In this document: positions 32,018 to 40,814 of the stretch, in pieces
How the letters are laid out: each line of letters begins with the position of its first letter
Position numbering within the stretch: the stretch's first letter is position 1
Assembly (NCBI GenBank): GCA_025363555.1
Contig: JANYDQ010000030.1
Location: 1-40,976, forward strand
Source of the DNA: Bacteroidota bacterium
Lineage (GTDB): Bacteria > Bacteroidota > Bacteroidia > 2-12-FULL-35-15
DNA: 40,976 bases
Direction: 5' to 3'
Made by a program: the position numbers and the translations under genes
Notes under the pieces: model-generated
The model's database searches: none
Told to the model about the DNA's origin: nothing
The model's input: the letters and a program-made list of their open reading frames with translations, nothing else

Positions 32018-32796
32018 AAATAGAATTTCAAAAATACGAAGGAACAGGAAACGACTTTATTATCATAGATAATCGGGAACTTAAATTTAATCGTTCTGAT
32101 AAGTCATTGGTAAAAAAACTTTGTAACAGAAGGTTTGGTATAGGTAGTGATGGTCTGATAATGCTTCAAAACAAACAAGGGTTTGATTTTGAAATGGTGT
32201 ATTACAATTCCGATGGAAACGAAAGTAGTATGTGTGGAAACGGAGGAAGGTGCATTGTAGCGTTTGCTGGAACATTAGGTTTAATTAAAGGAAATGCTTT
32301 TTTTTATGCTATTGATGGCAACCACCATGCAATTGTTAAGTCTAACATCATTAGTCTAAAAATGAAAGACGTGCATGAAGTGGAAGTAACAGCTGCCTAT
32401 GCTTATTTGAATACAGGTTCTCCTCATTATGTGGCTTTCGTAAACAGTGTTGAAAAATATGATGTATTGCAGGAAGGTAGAAAATTACGTAACAGCAGTC
32501 GTTTTAAAGAAGAGGGAGTGAATGTGAATTTTGCAGAAAAAAAATATAATGATTTGTTTGTCCGGACTTACGAAAGGGGTGTGGAAGGCGAAACTTTTTC
32601 CTGCGGAACAGGGGTTACAGCAGCAGCCTTGGTTGCTTCTTTAAGAAATGTTTCTACCACGCAAGACGATTGTGATATTCAAACATTGGGAGGAAAGTTA
32701 AAAGTGAAATTTAAAAAACAACCCGATAATTCGTTTACTGATATATGGCTCGAAGGACCTGCAACTTTTGTTTTTAAAGGGGAAATAGAAATTTAA
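32014..32796 (+). CDS. dapF: Diaminopimelate epimerase
   Basis: This 260-residue enzyme has the two-lobed epimerase layout. Its two catalytic cysteines are Cys74 in SSMCGNGGRC and Cys197 in GETFSCGTGVTAA. N-terminal YEGTGNDFIIIDN is also diagnostic. It converts LL- to meso-diaminopimelate for lysine and peptidoglycan synthesis. The gene overlaps the preceding membrane-protein gene and is followed by a GNAT gene after four bases, forming a tight run. All expected residues are present. Confidence 0.96.
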   Translation: MKIEFQKYEGTGNDFIIIDNRELKFNRSDKSLVKKLCNRRFGIGSDGLIMLQNKQGFDFEMVYYNSDGNESSMCGNGGRCIVAFAGTLGLIKGNAFFYAIDGNHHAIVKSNIISLKMKDVHEVEVTAAYAYLNTGSPHYVAFVNSVEKYDVLQEGRKLRNSSRFKEEGVNVNFAEKKYNDLFVRTYERGVEGETFSCGTGVTAAALVASLRNVSTTQDDCDIQTLGGKLKVKFKKQPDNSFTDIWLEGPATFVFKGEIEI

Positions 32797-32800
32797 CAAA

Positions 32801-33319
32801 ATGAAACTTCAATCCAAAAATATTTCTCTTCGTGCTATGGAGCCTATGGATATTGATTTACTTTATCAATGGGAAAATGATACCGATAACTGGAAAGTGA
32901 GTAGTACCCAGGCCCCGTTTTCAAAAAAAGTACTTGAAGAATACATTTCTACCGCTCACCACGACATATACAGTATAAAACAATTACGCCTGATTATTTG
33001 TGATGCAGAAAAAAAACCTGTTGGATGTATTGATTTATTTGACTTTGAGCCCAACCACCTTCGTGCAGGAATTGGAATTTTAATAGCTGATAATACAGAA
33101 AGAAGAAAAGGATACGCTTCGGATGCGCTTGAATTACTAATTGCTTATTGCTTCGAAACGTTAAATCTTCACCAGTTATACTGCAACATTACGATTGACA
33201 ATGAAGCAAGTGTTTTATTATTTCAGAAACACGGTTTTTTAATAACAGGGATTAAAAAGCAATGGGTACGAGAGGGAGTAAAGTATAAAGATGAGTTAAT
33301 GCTTCAGAAAATAAAATAA
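32801..33319 (+). CDS. GNAT N-acetyltransferase, RimJ/SpeG-like
   Basis: This 172-residue protein is a GCN5-related acetyltransferase of the RimJ/RimL/SpeG type. It opens with LRAMEPMDIDLLYQWENDT, then IDLFDFEPNHLRAGIGILIADNTERRKGYASDAL, which contains the acetyl-CoA-binding R-x-x-G-x-A (RRKGYA). The family-typical CNITIDNEASVLLFQKHGF and a GxxK/W ending follow. The substrate could be a polyamine, a ribosomal protein N-terminus or a small amine; sequence alone does not decide. It begins four bases after dapF and is likely cotranscribed with it. Confidence 0.9.
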   Translation: MKLQSKNISLRAMEPMDIDLLYQWENDTDNWKVSSTQAPFSKKVLEEYISTAHHDIYSIKQLRLIICDAEKKPVGCIDLFDFEPNHLRAGIGILIADNTERRKGYASDALELLIAYCFETLNLHQLYCNITIDNEASVLLFQKHGFLITGIKKQWVREGVKYKDELMLQKIK

Positions 33320-33355
33320 CCTCACCTTTATAGTAAGCGGAGACGCCAGGGATTT

Positions 33356-35383
33356 ATGAAACTATCTATCCGTTATCTTTTTCTTTTCTCCATTTTTGGC
33401 ATGGTTATTCTTTCCATGTTATACTGCGGAAACGGTAATCCTTCTGAAAACGGAAAACCGAAATTAATTAACAGCTACCTTAATCACACCGATTCGGCCC
33501 ACTACATTGGCATGAGCCAATGCAAGCTTTGTCACCAGGATATTTACAATTCATTCGTCAAAACAGGTATGGGCAAAAGCTTTGAACACGCAAGCAAACA
33601 AAAAAGTTCTGCTAAGTTTGATAAAAACACTGTAATTTATGATAAATACAAGGACTTTTATTATCATCCGTTTTGGGATGGTGATAGTTTAAAGATGATG
33701 GAATTTCGGCTGCATGGAAAAGATACTGTTTACAAACACATTGAAAAGGTCGAATATATTGTGGGTTCGGGCCAACATACCAATTCTCACATTATGAATA
33801 CCAATGGGTATTTGCATCAAATGCCTATGACATATTATACGCAAAAAGGGCAATGGGATTTTCCTCCTGGCTTCGAAAATGGCTTTAACACTCGCTTTTC
33901 CCGTAAGATTGGTTTGGAATGTATGAGTTGTCATAACTCCTTGCCTGATTTTGTGCAGGGTTCTGAAAACAAATATAGTGGCTTGCCCGAAGGGGTAAGT
34001 TGCGAAAGATGTCACGGTCCGGGCAGCATTCATGTGCAGCAACGTTCTACCGGAGCAAAAATTGACACCTCCAAATACATTGACTACTCAATTGTTAATC
34101 CTGCCAAACTACCTATTGACATTCAATTTGATGTTTGTCAGCGCTGCCATTTGCAGGGAAACACTGTATTAAAAGAAGGGAAGTCTTTCTTTGATTTCCG
34201 TCCGGGAATGAAACTTTCGGATTACATGACCACTTTCTTGCCCCGGTATAAAGATGCGGATGATAAGTTTATCATGGCTTCTCATGCCGACAGGTTAAAA
34301 CAAAGTAAATGTTTTGTCAAAAGCTATAAAGCGGAAACTGATTCCACATCATTGCGACCTTATAAAAATGCGCTTACTTGTGTAACCTGCCACAATCCCC
34401 ATATAAGTGTGAAAGTAACGGGTAAGGAAGTGTTTAATAATGCCTGCAAAAATTGCCATACCGAAACAAAACACAATGGGATTTGCACTGAAAAAGAAGA
34501 GATAAGAATGAAAGTGGACAATAACTGCGTATCCTGCCACATGCCCAAGTCGGGCTCCATAGACATTCCACATGTTACTGTTCACGACCATTATATTCGC
34601 AAACCAATGAAAAAAGAGGAAGTGGATAAAGTAAAAAAGTTTATAGGCTTGTATTCCATTAACGAAAAAAATCCGACCCGGGAAACAAAAGCCAAAGCCT
34701 ACATTCAGCAATACGATAAATTTGAATACAACCCTGCTTACCTCGATTCGGCAAAAGTGTATGTGTCGGACAAAACTGCGGAAGATGTTCAGAAAAATAT
34801 GGAAACGCTGGTACATTTGAATTTTATGAAACAGGATTATTCAAAAATACTGACTTATGTAGCCCAGGCAGGAAAAGAAAAGTTATTAAATAATATACTA
34901 ATAAATAAATCATGGAGCAATGATAATGCCTGGACGCTTTACAGGATAGGCGAAGCATTTTACAACACTGGAGATATTCCGGATGCCTGTTCATTTTATA
35001 AAAAAGCAGTTGAACTTTCTCCTTATAACCCTGAACTTAAAAATAAATACGGTGCTTCTTTAATGGCACAAAATAAAGTAAGTGAAGCAATACACCTCTT
35101 TGAAACTATATTAAAAGAAGATTCAAAATTTGTTCCAGCCATTAACAATTTAGGATATGCTAATTTGGTTTCAGGGAATACGGTTAAAGCAGAGGATTTG
35201 TATAATAATGCACTAAACCTTGACCCCGATTATGAACCATTACTCATGAATGTTGTCGGACTTAATATTTATAAGAAGAAATACAAAGAGGCGGAAAAAC
35301 TTTTAAAAGAAATTCTAATTAAGAATCCTAAAAACGAGCAGGCAAAGCAGATATTGAATCAATTTAAAGGAATGAAAGCATAA
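33356..35383 (+). CDS. Seven-heme cytochrome c lipoprotein with C-terminal TPRs
   Basis: The 675-residue protein has a lipoprotein signal ending at Cys24 (LSMLYCGNG). It has seven CxxCH heme-binding motifs, starting at Cys56, 189, 216, 261, 342, 364 and 391. The N-terminal 400 residues resemble cytochrome c554/c-type multiheme domains (GMSQCKLCH, GVSCERCHGPG). The C-terminal third (about 525-672) is TPR-like: IGEAFYNTGDIPDACSFYKK, YGASLMAQNKVSEAIHLFE, LGYANLVSGNTVKAEDLYN and a fourth repeat. It would be exported, heme-loaded by the Ccm/Ccs system, and lipid-anchored. An electron-transfer or stress-sensing role is inferred. It sits in a gene run with no other respiratory gene. Confidence 0.9.
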   Translation: MKLSIRYLFLFSIFGMVILSMLYCGNGNPSENGKPKLINSYLNHTDSAHYIGMSQCKLCHQDIYNSFVKTGMGKSFEHASKQKSSAKFDKNTVIYDKYKDFYYHPFWDGDSLKMMEFRLHGKDTVYKHIEKVEYIVGSGQHTNSHIMNTNGYLHQMPMTYYTQKGQWDFPPGFENGFNTRFSRKIGLECMSCHNSLPDFVQGSENKYSGLPEGVSCERCHGPGSIHVQQRSTGAKIDTSKYIDYSIVNPAKLPIDIQFDVCQRCHLQGNTVLKEGKSFFDFRPGMKLSDYMTTFLPRYKDADDKFIMASHADRLKQSKCFVKSYKAETDSTSLRPYKNALTCVTCHNPHISVKVTGKEVFNNACKNCHTETKHNGICTEKEEIRMKVDNNCVSCHMPKSGSIDIPHVTVHDHYIRKPMKKEEVDKVKKFIGLYSINEKNPTRETKAKAYIQQYDKFEYNPAYLDSAKVYVSDKTAEDVQKNMETLVHLNFMKQDYSKILTYVAQAGKEKLLNNILINKSWSNDNAWTLYRIGEAFYNTGDIPDACSFYKKAVELSPYNPELKNKYGASLMAQNKVSEAIHLFETILKEDSKFVPAINNLGYANLVSGNTVKAEDLYNNALNLDPDYEPLLMNVVGLNIYKKKYKEAEKLLKEILIKNPKNEQAKQILNQFKGMKA

Positions 35384-35390
35384 AATCCGA

Positions 35391-36449
35391 ATGGCTAAAA
35401 AGAAAAAATCATCATTCCTCAAAAAAGTAACTATCGCTTTTTTAAGTATCCTTTTACTTTCGGCAGTTATAGGTGGCTATTTTGTTTATAAAACCATTTA
35501 TCAGACCAATGTAAATCTCGAAGATAAAAAATCACGTATTATTTATATCCCCACAGGTTCAACGTTTGAAGACGTGGAGCGAATTTTAATGGAATGCAAT
35601 GTGCTCAAAAACCCATCTACATTTGAATGGATGGCAGAAAAAAAGAAATACAAACATGCGATAAAGCCCGGAAAATACAGAATATTGGCAAAGATGAGCA
35701 ACAATGCATTAGTAAATTTACTAAGAGCAGGTTTGCAGGAACCGGTAGAAATAAATTTCAATGGCTTGCATACTGTTGACCAGTTTATAGGCAGGGTGGG
35801 AAGGCGCATCGAAGCCGATTCCCTGGCGCTCATTCACGCAATTCATGACAACGGGTTTTTAAACAAATATGGTTTTAACCAGGACAATGTTCAACTCTTG
35901 TTTATTCCCAATACCTACCAATTTCACTGGAACACTTCGGTGGATGAATTTTTTGACCGCATGGCAAAAGAATATAACACATTTTGGACCGATGAGCGAA
36001 AGAAGAAAGCCAGGATAATAGGTTATCCCATTAAGGACATAACCATTTTAGCTTCGATTGTACAGGCAGAACAATGTTGCGACAATGACGAAAAGAAAAT
36101 TATAGCAGGGCTTTACATCAATCGGTTAAAGAAGGAAATGCCCTTGCAGTCAGACCCTACTGTTATTTTTGCCCTGGGCGATTTCACCATTCAACGGGTG
36201 TATAACGAACAGAAAAAAACAGATTCTCCCTACAATACTTTTATACATAAAGGCTTACCCCCCGGACCTGTTGGCTTTGCCCAGGAAACTTCTATTGATG
36301 CGGTGCTCAATTATACCAAAAACGAGTATATATATATGTGTGCAAAAGAAGATTTATCGGGCAAGCATTATTTTTCTAAAACATACGAGCAACACCAGGT
36401 GTATGCAAAAAAGTATCACGATGCCTTAGATAGTAAAGGAATTAGGTAA
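35391..36449 (+). CDS. mltG: Endolytic murein transglycosylase MltG
   Basis: The 352-residue protein has one N-terminal transmembrane anchor (about 12-32). A LysM-like subdomain and the YceG/MltG catalytic domain follow. The conserved Glu is Glu227 in ASIVQAEQCC, aligned with the second Glu of the EKE motif of other MltG proteins. It is followed by IAGLYINRLKKEMPLQSDPTVIFALGDF and SPYNTFIHKGLPPGPVGF. It would cut nascent peptidoglycan near the membrane. It starts seven bases after the cytochrome gene, in the same direction. Confidence 0.92.
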   Translation: MAKKKKSSFLKKVTIAFLSILLLSAVIGGYFVYKTIYQTNVNLEDKKSRIIYIPTGSTFEDVERILMECNVLKNPSTFEWMAEKKKYKHAIKPGKYRILAKMSNNALVNLLRAGLQEPVEINFNGLHTVDQFIGRVGRRIEADSLALIHAIHDNGFLNKYGFNQDNVQLLFIPNTYQFHWNTSVDEFFDRMAKEYNTFWTDERKKKARIIGYPIKDITILASIVQAEQCCDNDEKKIIAGLYINRLKKEMPLQSDPTVIFALGDFTIQRVYNEQKKTDSPYNTFIHKGLPPGPVGFAQETSIDAVLNYTKNEYIYMCAKEDLSGKHYFSKTYEQHQVYAKKYHDALDSKGIR

Positions 36450-36492
36450 TATTTTCTTAAAACATTGAAAGTGTTAATTCATAGATTTCATT

Positions 36493-36500
36493 TATCTTTG
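36493..36500 (+). promoter_or_regulatory. -7 box upstream of the phosphohexomutase gene
   Basis: TATCTTTG at 36493-36500 is a perfect -7 box 20 bases before the ATG; the nearest ATTG upstream is 25 bases away, so the -33 half is not convincing. Confidence 0.5.
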
Positions 36501-36520
36501 CCCCCTAAAAATTAAAAAAT

Positions 36521-37927
36521 ATGACAAAAATTAAATTTGGAACAGACGGATGGAGAGCCATCATTGCAAAAGATTTTACGGTCGACAATGTGGCAAGAGT
36601 AACCACAGCCACGGCAACGTGGGTAAAAAAGCATTTTGACAAACCATCTGTAATGGTTGGGTACGATTGCCGTTTTGCAGGCGAGTTGTTTGCTGAAACA
36701 ACTGCGAAAGTATTTGCAAACGCAGGCATAAAAGTTTTTCTGGCAAAAGATTTTGTCTCTACTCCAATGATTTCTCTCGGCACAAAAAACCTTGGCGCTT
36801 CCTTAGGCGTTATCATTACTGCGTCTCACAATCCGCCTTCTTACAACGGCTATAAATTAAAAGGACATTTCGGGGGACCTCTTTCGCCCGATCAGGTGCA
36901 GGAAATAGAAGACATTATACAAGATGCCAATTCTTTGGATGTAGAAAAACTTTCTATTGATGATTTTGTCAAATCGGGCTTGGTCGAATATGTTGATTTG
37001 GAAACCATGTATGTAGAGCATGTCGAAAAAAATTTTGACATGGAAGCCATTCGAAATACAAAAATGAATTTTGCTTACGATGCCATGTTTGGTGCAGGGC
37101 AAAACGTAATGAGAAGACTCTTGCCCGATATTACTTTTATGCACTGCGATTACAATCCTTCTTTTGAAGGACAGGCACCGGAGCCCATTCACAAAAACTT
37201 AATTCCCTTTTCTACCTTAATTTCCGAAAGCGGAGATATTGATTGCGGATTGGCAACCGATGGAGATGCCGACAGGATAGGGCTATACGACAGCAAAGGA
37301 AACTTTGTAGATTCTCATCACATTATTTTATTGCTCATTAGTTATTTATTTAAAGAAAAAAAAATGACGGGAAAAGTGGTGGTGGCGTTTTCTGTTTCTC
37401 CCCGTATCAAAAAATTATGTGAGCACTATGGCTTGGAATACCAGGTAACCAAAATAGGATTCAAATACATTGCCGCCATTATGATTGCAGAAGATGTATT
37501 GCTGGGCGGAGAAGAAAGCGGTGGCATTGCCATTAAAGGGCATATCCCCGAACGCGATGGCATCTGGATGGGGTTAACTATCTGGGAATACATGGTAAAA
37601 TCAGGGAAAACGCTGGATGAGTTGATACAGGAAGTGTATAAAATTGTAGGCGAATTCAAATTTGAACGCAGTGACATGCACCTGAAAGAAGAAGTGAAAG
37701 TGGCAATTGTGGAAAACTGCAGGAACAATAAATACACTTCTTTCGGACCTTACCAGGTAAAGCGGGTGGAAACAATTGACGGTTGGAAATATTTCTTTGA
37801 TAACGATGAATGGATGATGATTCGTGCATCGGGAACAGAGCCTGTCTTGCGCAATTACGCAGAAGCATCCACAACTGAAAAAGCGTTTGCCATTTTAAAA
37901 GCAACCGAAAAAACATTATTAGGATAA
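36521..37927 (+). CDS. Phosphoglucomutase/phosphomannomutase
   Basis: The 468-residue alpha-D-phosphohexomutase has all four family loops. The phosphoserine is Ser102 in TASHNPPSYNG, the metal loop is ATDGDADRIG, the sugar loop is GEESGGIAIKGH, and the phosphate loop is RASGTEPVLRNYAEA. It interconverts hexose 1- and 6-phosphates; whether glucose, mannose or glucosamine is preferred cannot be read from the sequence. It has its own likely -7 box and is followed 40 bases later by the LptF/G-like gene. Confidence 0.93.
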   Translation: MTKIKFGTDGWRAIIAKDFTVDNVARVTTATATWVKKHFDKPSVMVGYDCRFAGELFAETTAKVFANAGIKVFLAKDFVSTPMISLGTKNLGASLGVIITASHNPPSYNGYKLKGHFGGPLSPDQVQEIEDIIQDANSLDVEKLSIDDFVKSGLVEYVDLETMYVEHVEKNFDMEAIRNTKMNFAYDAMFGAGQNVMRRLLPDITFMHCDYNPSFEGQAPEPIHKNLIPFSTLISESGDIDCGLATDGDADRIGLYDSKGNFVDSHHIILLLISYLFKEKKMTGKVVVAFSVSPRIKKLCEHYGLEYQVTKIGFKYIAAIMIAEDVLLGGEESGGIAIKGHIPERDGIWMGLTIWEYMVKSGKTLDELIQEVYKIVGEFKFERSDMHLKEEVKVAIVENCRNNKYTSFGPYQVKRVETIDGWKYFFDNDEWMMIRASGTEPVLRNYAEASTTEKAFAILKATEKTLLG

Positions 37928-37967
37928 AAAAGATTTCAAATTTCAAATTTGGAATCTGAATCCACCC

Positions 37968-39395
37968 ATGAAAACCCTTCACAAATTCATTTTAAAATCC
38001 TACATCGGTCCGTTCATTATGACCTTTTTTATTGCCATGTTTGTATTTTTTATGATGTTCATTTTTAAATACATTGACGATTTTGTAGGCAAAGGGTTAG
38101 ATGCAGGTATATTAGCAAAATTGTTTTTTTATTTTTCATTTACCACCATACCCATGGCATTGCCTCTTGCCGTGTTGCTTTCCTCTTTGATGACGTTTGG
38201 AAATATGGGAGAACATTTTGAACTTACCGCTATGAAAAGCTCCGGATTGTCGTTACAGAAAATAATGCGCCCTTTGCTCATCACCACCATTTGTCTTTCC
38301 ATCGGAGCCTTTTATTTTTCAAACAATATTTTACCTGTTACCAATTTAAAAGTAGGCTCCCTCTTATACGACATCAGGGAATCCAAACCTGCTTTGCTTT
38401 TTAAAGATGGAGTTTTTAATCACAGCATCGAGGGATTCAGCATGAGGGTGGGTAAAAAAGAAAAAGATGGCAAAACATTAAAAGACATTTTGATTTACGA
38501 CCACCGTTCCATGCAGGGAAATAATATTGTCTTGTCTGCCAAAAGCGGAACAATGGAAGAAACATGCGATAAAATGTACCTCGTGCTCACGATGAATGAT
38601 GGTGTTGGGTACAAAGACATGGTAGATAATCCCAAAGATGCCGCAACACATCCCCTTGTCCGCGATAAGTTTGAACAACGCATTATCCGTTTCGACTTGT
38701 CCGAATTTAAAATGTCGCGTACCAACGAAGCCTTGTTTAAGGGCAATAGTCAAATGCTCAATCTATCCCAGTTAAGTTTTTATGTAGATTCGCTGAAAGT
38801 ACAAAACCTCAAACGTAAGATGGATTTTTCCTCCCAGTTAAAAAAAAATTATTACACCAACTCCCGAAACCTGGTTTTAAAAGGCGATAGCACTAAACCC
38901 CAACCCTTAAAAATTAATTCGTTTTCCGAATTACAAACCCCACAGCAACTCTCTCTCATTGAAAGTGCTTCTAACATTACCCGCAGCGCAAAAGCTTTTG
39001 CCGATTCGGTGGCAGCAGATTACGAATCTTCAGATTATTCCATATTAAATTATGAAGTAGAATGGCATCGCAAATTCACCTTATCCATTGCCTGCCTGGT
39101 CTTGTTTTTTATCGGTGCTCCCCTGGGTGCCATCATCCGAAAAGGAGGGCTGGGTATGCCCGTTGTAGTTTCAGTCGTGTTTTTTATTCTTTTCCACATT
39201 CTTTCTATAACAGGCGAAAAACTTGCCAAGGAAGGAACTTTGTTACCCTACCAGGGTATGTGGATGGCAACCATTATCTTGTTACCCATCGGTGGCTTCC
39301 TCACCTACAAAGCCACTTCTGACAGTGCTTTGTTTGATATTGACGCTTACATTAATCCGATTAAAAATTTGTTTGTAAAGAAAAAGAAACCATAA
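37968..39395 (+). CDS. LptF/LptG-family LPS export permease
   Basis: This 475-residue membrane protein fits YjgP/YjgQ. It has three N-terminal transmembrane segments (about 14-40, 58-82 and 100-125), a large periplasmic beta-jellyroll insert (about 130-350), and three C-terminal segments (about 372-392, 400-420 and 432-455). TIPMALPLAVLLSSLMTFGNMGEHFELTAMKSSGLS is the family's diagnostic cytoplasmic-loop region. With a partner permease and LptB it would extract LPS from the inner membrane. Bacteroidota often encode LptF and LptG apart, so which of the two this is remains open. Confidence 0.92.
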   Translation: MKTLHKFILKSYIGPFIMTFFIAMFVFFMMFIFKYIDDFVGKGLDAGILAKLFFYFSFTTIPMALPLAVLLSSLMTFGNMGEHFELTAMKSSGLSLQKIMRPLLITTICLSIGAFYFSNNILPVTNLKVGSLLYDIRESKPALLFKDGVFNHSIEGFSMRVGKKEKDGKTLKDILIYDHRSMQGNNIVLSAKSGTMEETCDKMYLVLTMNDGVGYKDMVDNPKDAATHPLVRDKFEQRIIRFDLSEFKMSRTNEALFKGNSQMLNLSQLSFYVDSLKVQNLKRKMDFSSQLKKNYYTNSRNLVLKGDSTKPQPLKINSFSELQTPQQLSLIESASNITRSAKAFADSVAADYESSDYSILNYEVEWHRKFTLSIACLVLFFIGAPLGAIIRKGGLGMPVVVSVVFFILFHILSITGEKLAKEGTLLPYQGMWMATIILLPIGGFLTYKATSDSALFDIDAYINPIKNLFVKKKKP

Positions 39396-39470
39396 TTTCA
39401 CTTTCCCACCATAAGCTCACTTAATAATTTTCCAATTGTACAATTTGAAATTTGATTTCAGATTCTTTTT

Positions 39471-40682
39471 TCAGGCAACTACTTTTTTCACCAAATCAGC
39501 GGCTTCCTGTAAAGTAATAGCAGAGAAAACTTTCAAACCCGATTGATCAATAATCTTTTTAGCTTCCACAGCATTGGTGCCTTGCAAGCGAATGATGATG
39601 GGAACAGTAATGTTGCCCATGTTTTTATAAGCATCTACAATGCCCTGTGCCACGCGATCGCAGCGAACAATGCCGCCAAAAATATTTACCAAAATGGCTT
39701 TTACGTTTTTATCTTTCAGTATAATACGAAATGCCTGCTCCACACGGGCAGCATTGGCTGTTCCTCCCACATCAAGGAAATTGGCAGGATCTCCGCCCGA
39801 AAGTTTAATGATGTCCATGGTAGCCATTGCCAACCCTGCACCGTTTACCATACATCCCACATTACCATCCAGCTTTACATAATTCAAATCGTGTTCGCCT
39901 GCTTCCACTTCTGTTGGGTCTTCTTCCGACACATCGCGTAAAGCAAGTAAATCGGGATGACGGAAGAGGGAATTGTTATCTAACGACACTTTAGAATCTA
40001 CTGCTATTATTTTATTGTCGGAGGTTTTAAGAACCGGGTTTATTTCAAACATAGATGAATCGGTTGCTTCATAAGCTTTGTAAAGCGAAGCAATAAACTT
40101 TGTCATTTGTTTAAACGCCTCACCCGATAAACCAAGATTGAAAGCTACTTTGCGACATTGAAAATCCCGTAAACCCACCTTTGGGTCTATTTCTTCTTTG
40201 AAAATTAAATGGGGAGTATTATGGGCTACCGTTTCTATGTCCATTCCGCCTTCGGTAGAATACATAATGGTGTTGCGACCTTTTGCCCTGTCCAGCAAAA
40301 CCGAAACATAAAATTCTTTGGTAGGGGTTTCTCCGGGATAATATACATCCTGGGCTATCAAAACTTTATTTACTTTTTTTCCCTTTTCGCCCGTTTGTAG
40401 GGTTACCAATGATTTGCCGAGTATGTTTCCGGAAATAGAGAAAACTTCATCTAACGATTTTGCTAAAGCAACACCCCTTTGCTCGGTTCCTTCAATTTTT
40501 CCTTTCCCTCTGCCACCTGCATGTATCTGGGCTTTTACCACCCACCAACCTGTGCCGGTTTGTTCTTTAAGAAGTAGGGCTGCTTCCTTTGCTTTTTCTG
40601 GCGAATCGGCCACAATGCCTTCCTGCACTGCCACTCCGAAAGATTTTAAAACTGCTTTTCCCTGGTATTCGTGTATGTTCAT
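39471..40682 (-). CDS. sucC: Succinate-CoA ligase, ADP-forming, beta subunit
   Basis: The 403-residue protein begins MNIHEYQGKAVLKSFGVAV. It has an ATP-grasp domain (KAQIHAGGRGKGK near 50-62), EINPVLK, VDSKVSLD, and DVGGTANAARVEQAFRI. IFGGIVRCDRVAQGIVDAY lies in the C-terminal ligase domain. With the SucD alpha subunit, encoded elsewhere, it interconverts succinyl-CoA and succinate with ADP or GDP. It is monocistronic here, with a consensus promoter directly upstream. It is convergent with the LptF/G gene. Confidence 0.96.
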   Translation of the reverse strand: MNIHEYQGKAVLKSFGVAVQEGIVADSPEKAKEAALLLKEQTGTGWWVVKAQIHAGGRGKGKIEGTEQRGVALAKSLDEVFSISGNILGKSLVTLQTGEKGKKVNKVLIAQDVYYPGETPTKEFYVSVLLDRAKGRNTIMYSTEGGMDIETVAHNTPHLIFKEEIDPKVGLRDFQCRKVAFNLGLSGEAFKQMTKFIASLYKAYEATDSSMFEINPVLKTSDNKIIAVDSKVSLDNNSLFRHPDLLALRDVSEEDPTEVEAGEHDLNYVKLDGNVGCMVNGAGLAMATMDIIKLSGGDPANFLDVGGTANAARVEQAFRIILKDKNVKAILVNIFGGIVRCDRVAQGIVDAYKNMGNITVPIIIRLQGTNAVEAKKIIDQSGLKVFSAITLQEAADLVKKVVA

Positions 40683-40734
40683 AATTTATTTTTTTTTATT
40701 ATTAATGTTGCAGATATCCCGAAACACCGGGCGT

Positions 40735-40766
40735 CAAAAGTAAGTTTTTATTTGAATGGTTACAAA
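40735..40766 (-). promoter_or_regulatory. Promoter of sucC
   Basis: On the minus strand TTTG (40766-40763), a 20-base spacer and TACTTTTG (40742-40735) match the Bacteroidota consensus exactly; the leader is about 45 bases. Confidence 0.65.
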
Positions 40767-40814
40767 ACGAAATAATAAAATCACGATTTACTGTGATAAT
40801 TTTATTGAAGTTGT

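Noticed and set aside
34349-34816. 155-residue minus-strand open frame
   Set aside because: It is a shadow of the multiheme cytochrome gene, whose heme motifs and TPRs fix the plus frame.
39434-39445. Palindrome AATTGTACAATT between the LptF/G and sucC genes as a terminator
   Set aside because: It has no loop or T-run and is AT-rich; likely a chance palindrome or dispersed low-complexity repeat.
40414-40743. 109-residue plus-strand open frame at the sucC start
   Set aside because: It is antisense to the well-supported sucC coding region and shows no domain.
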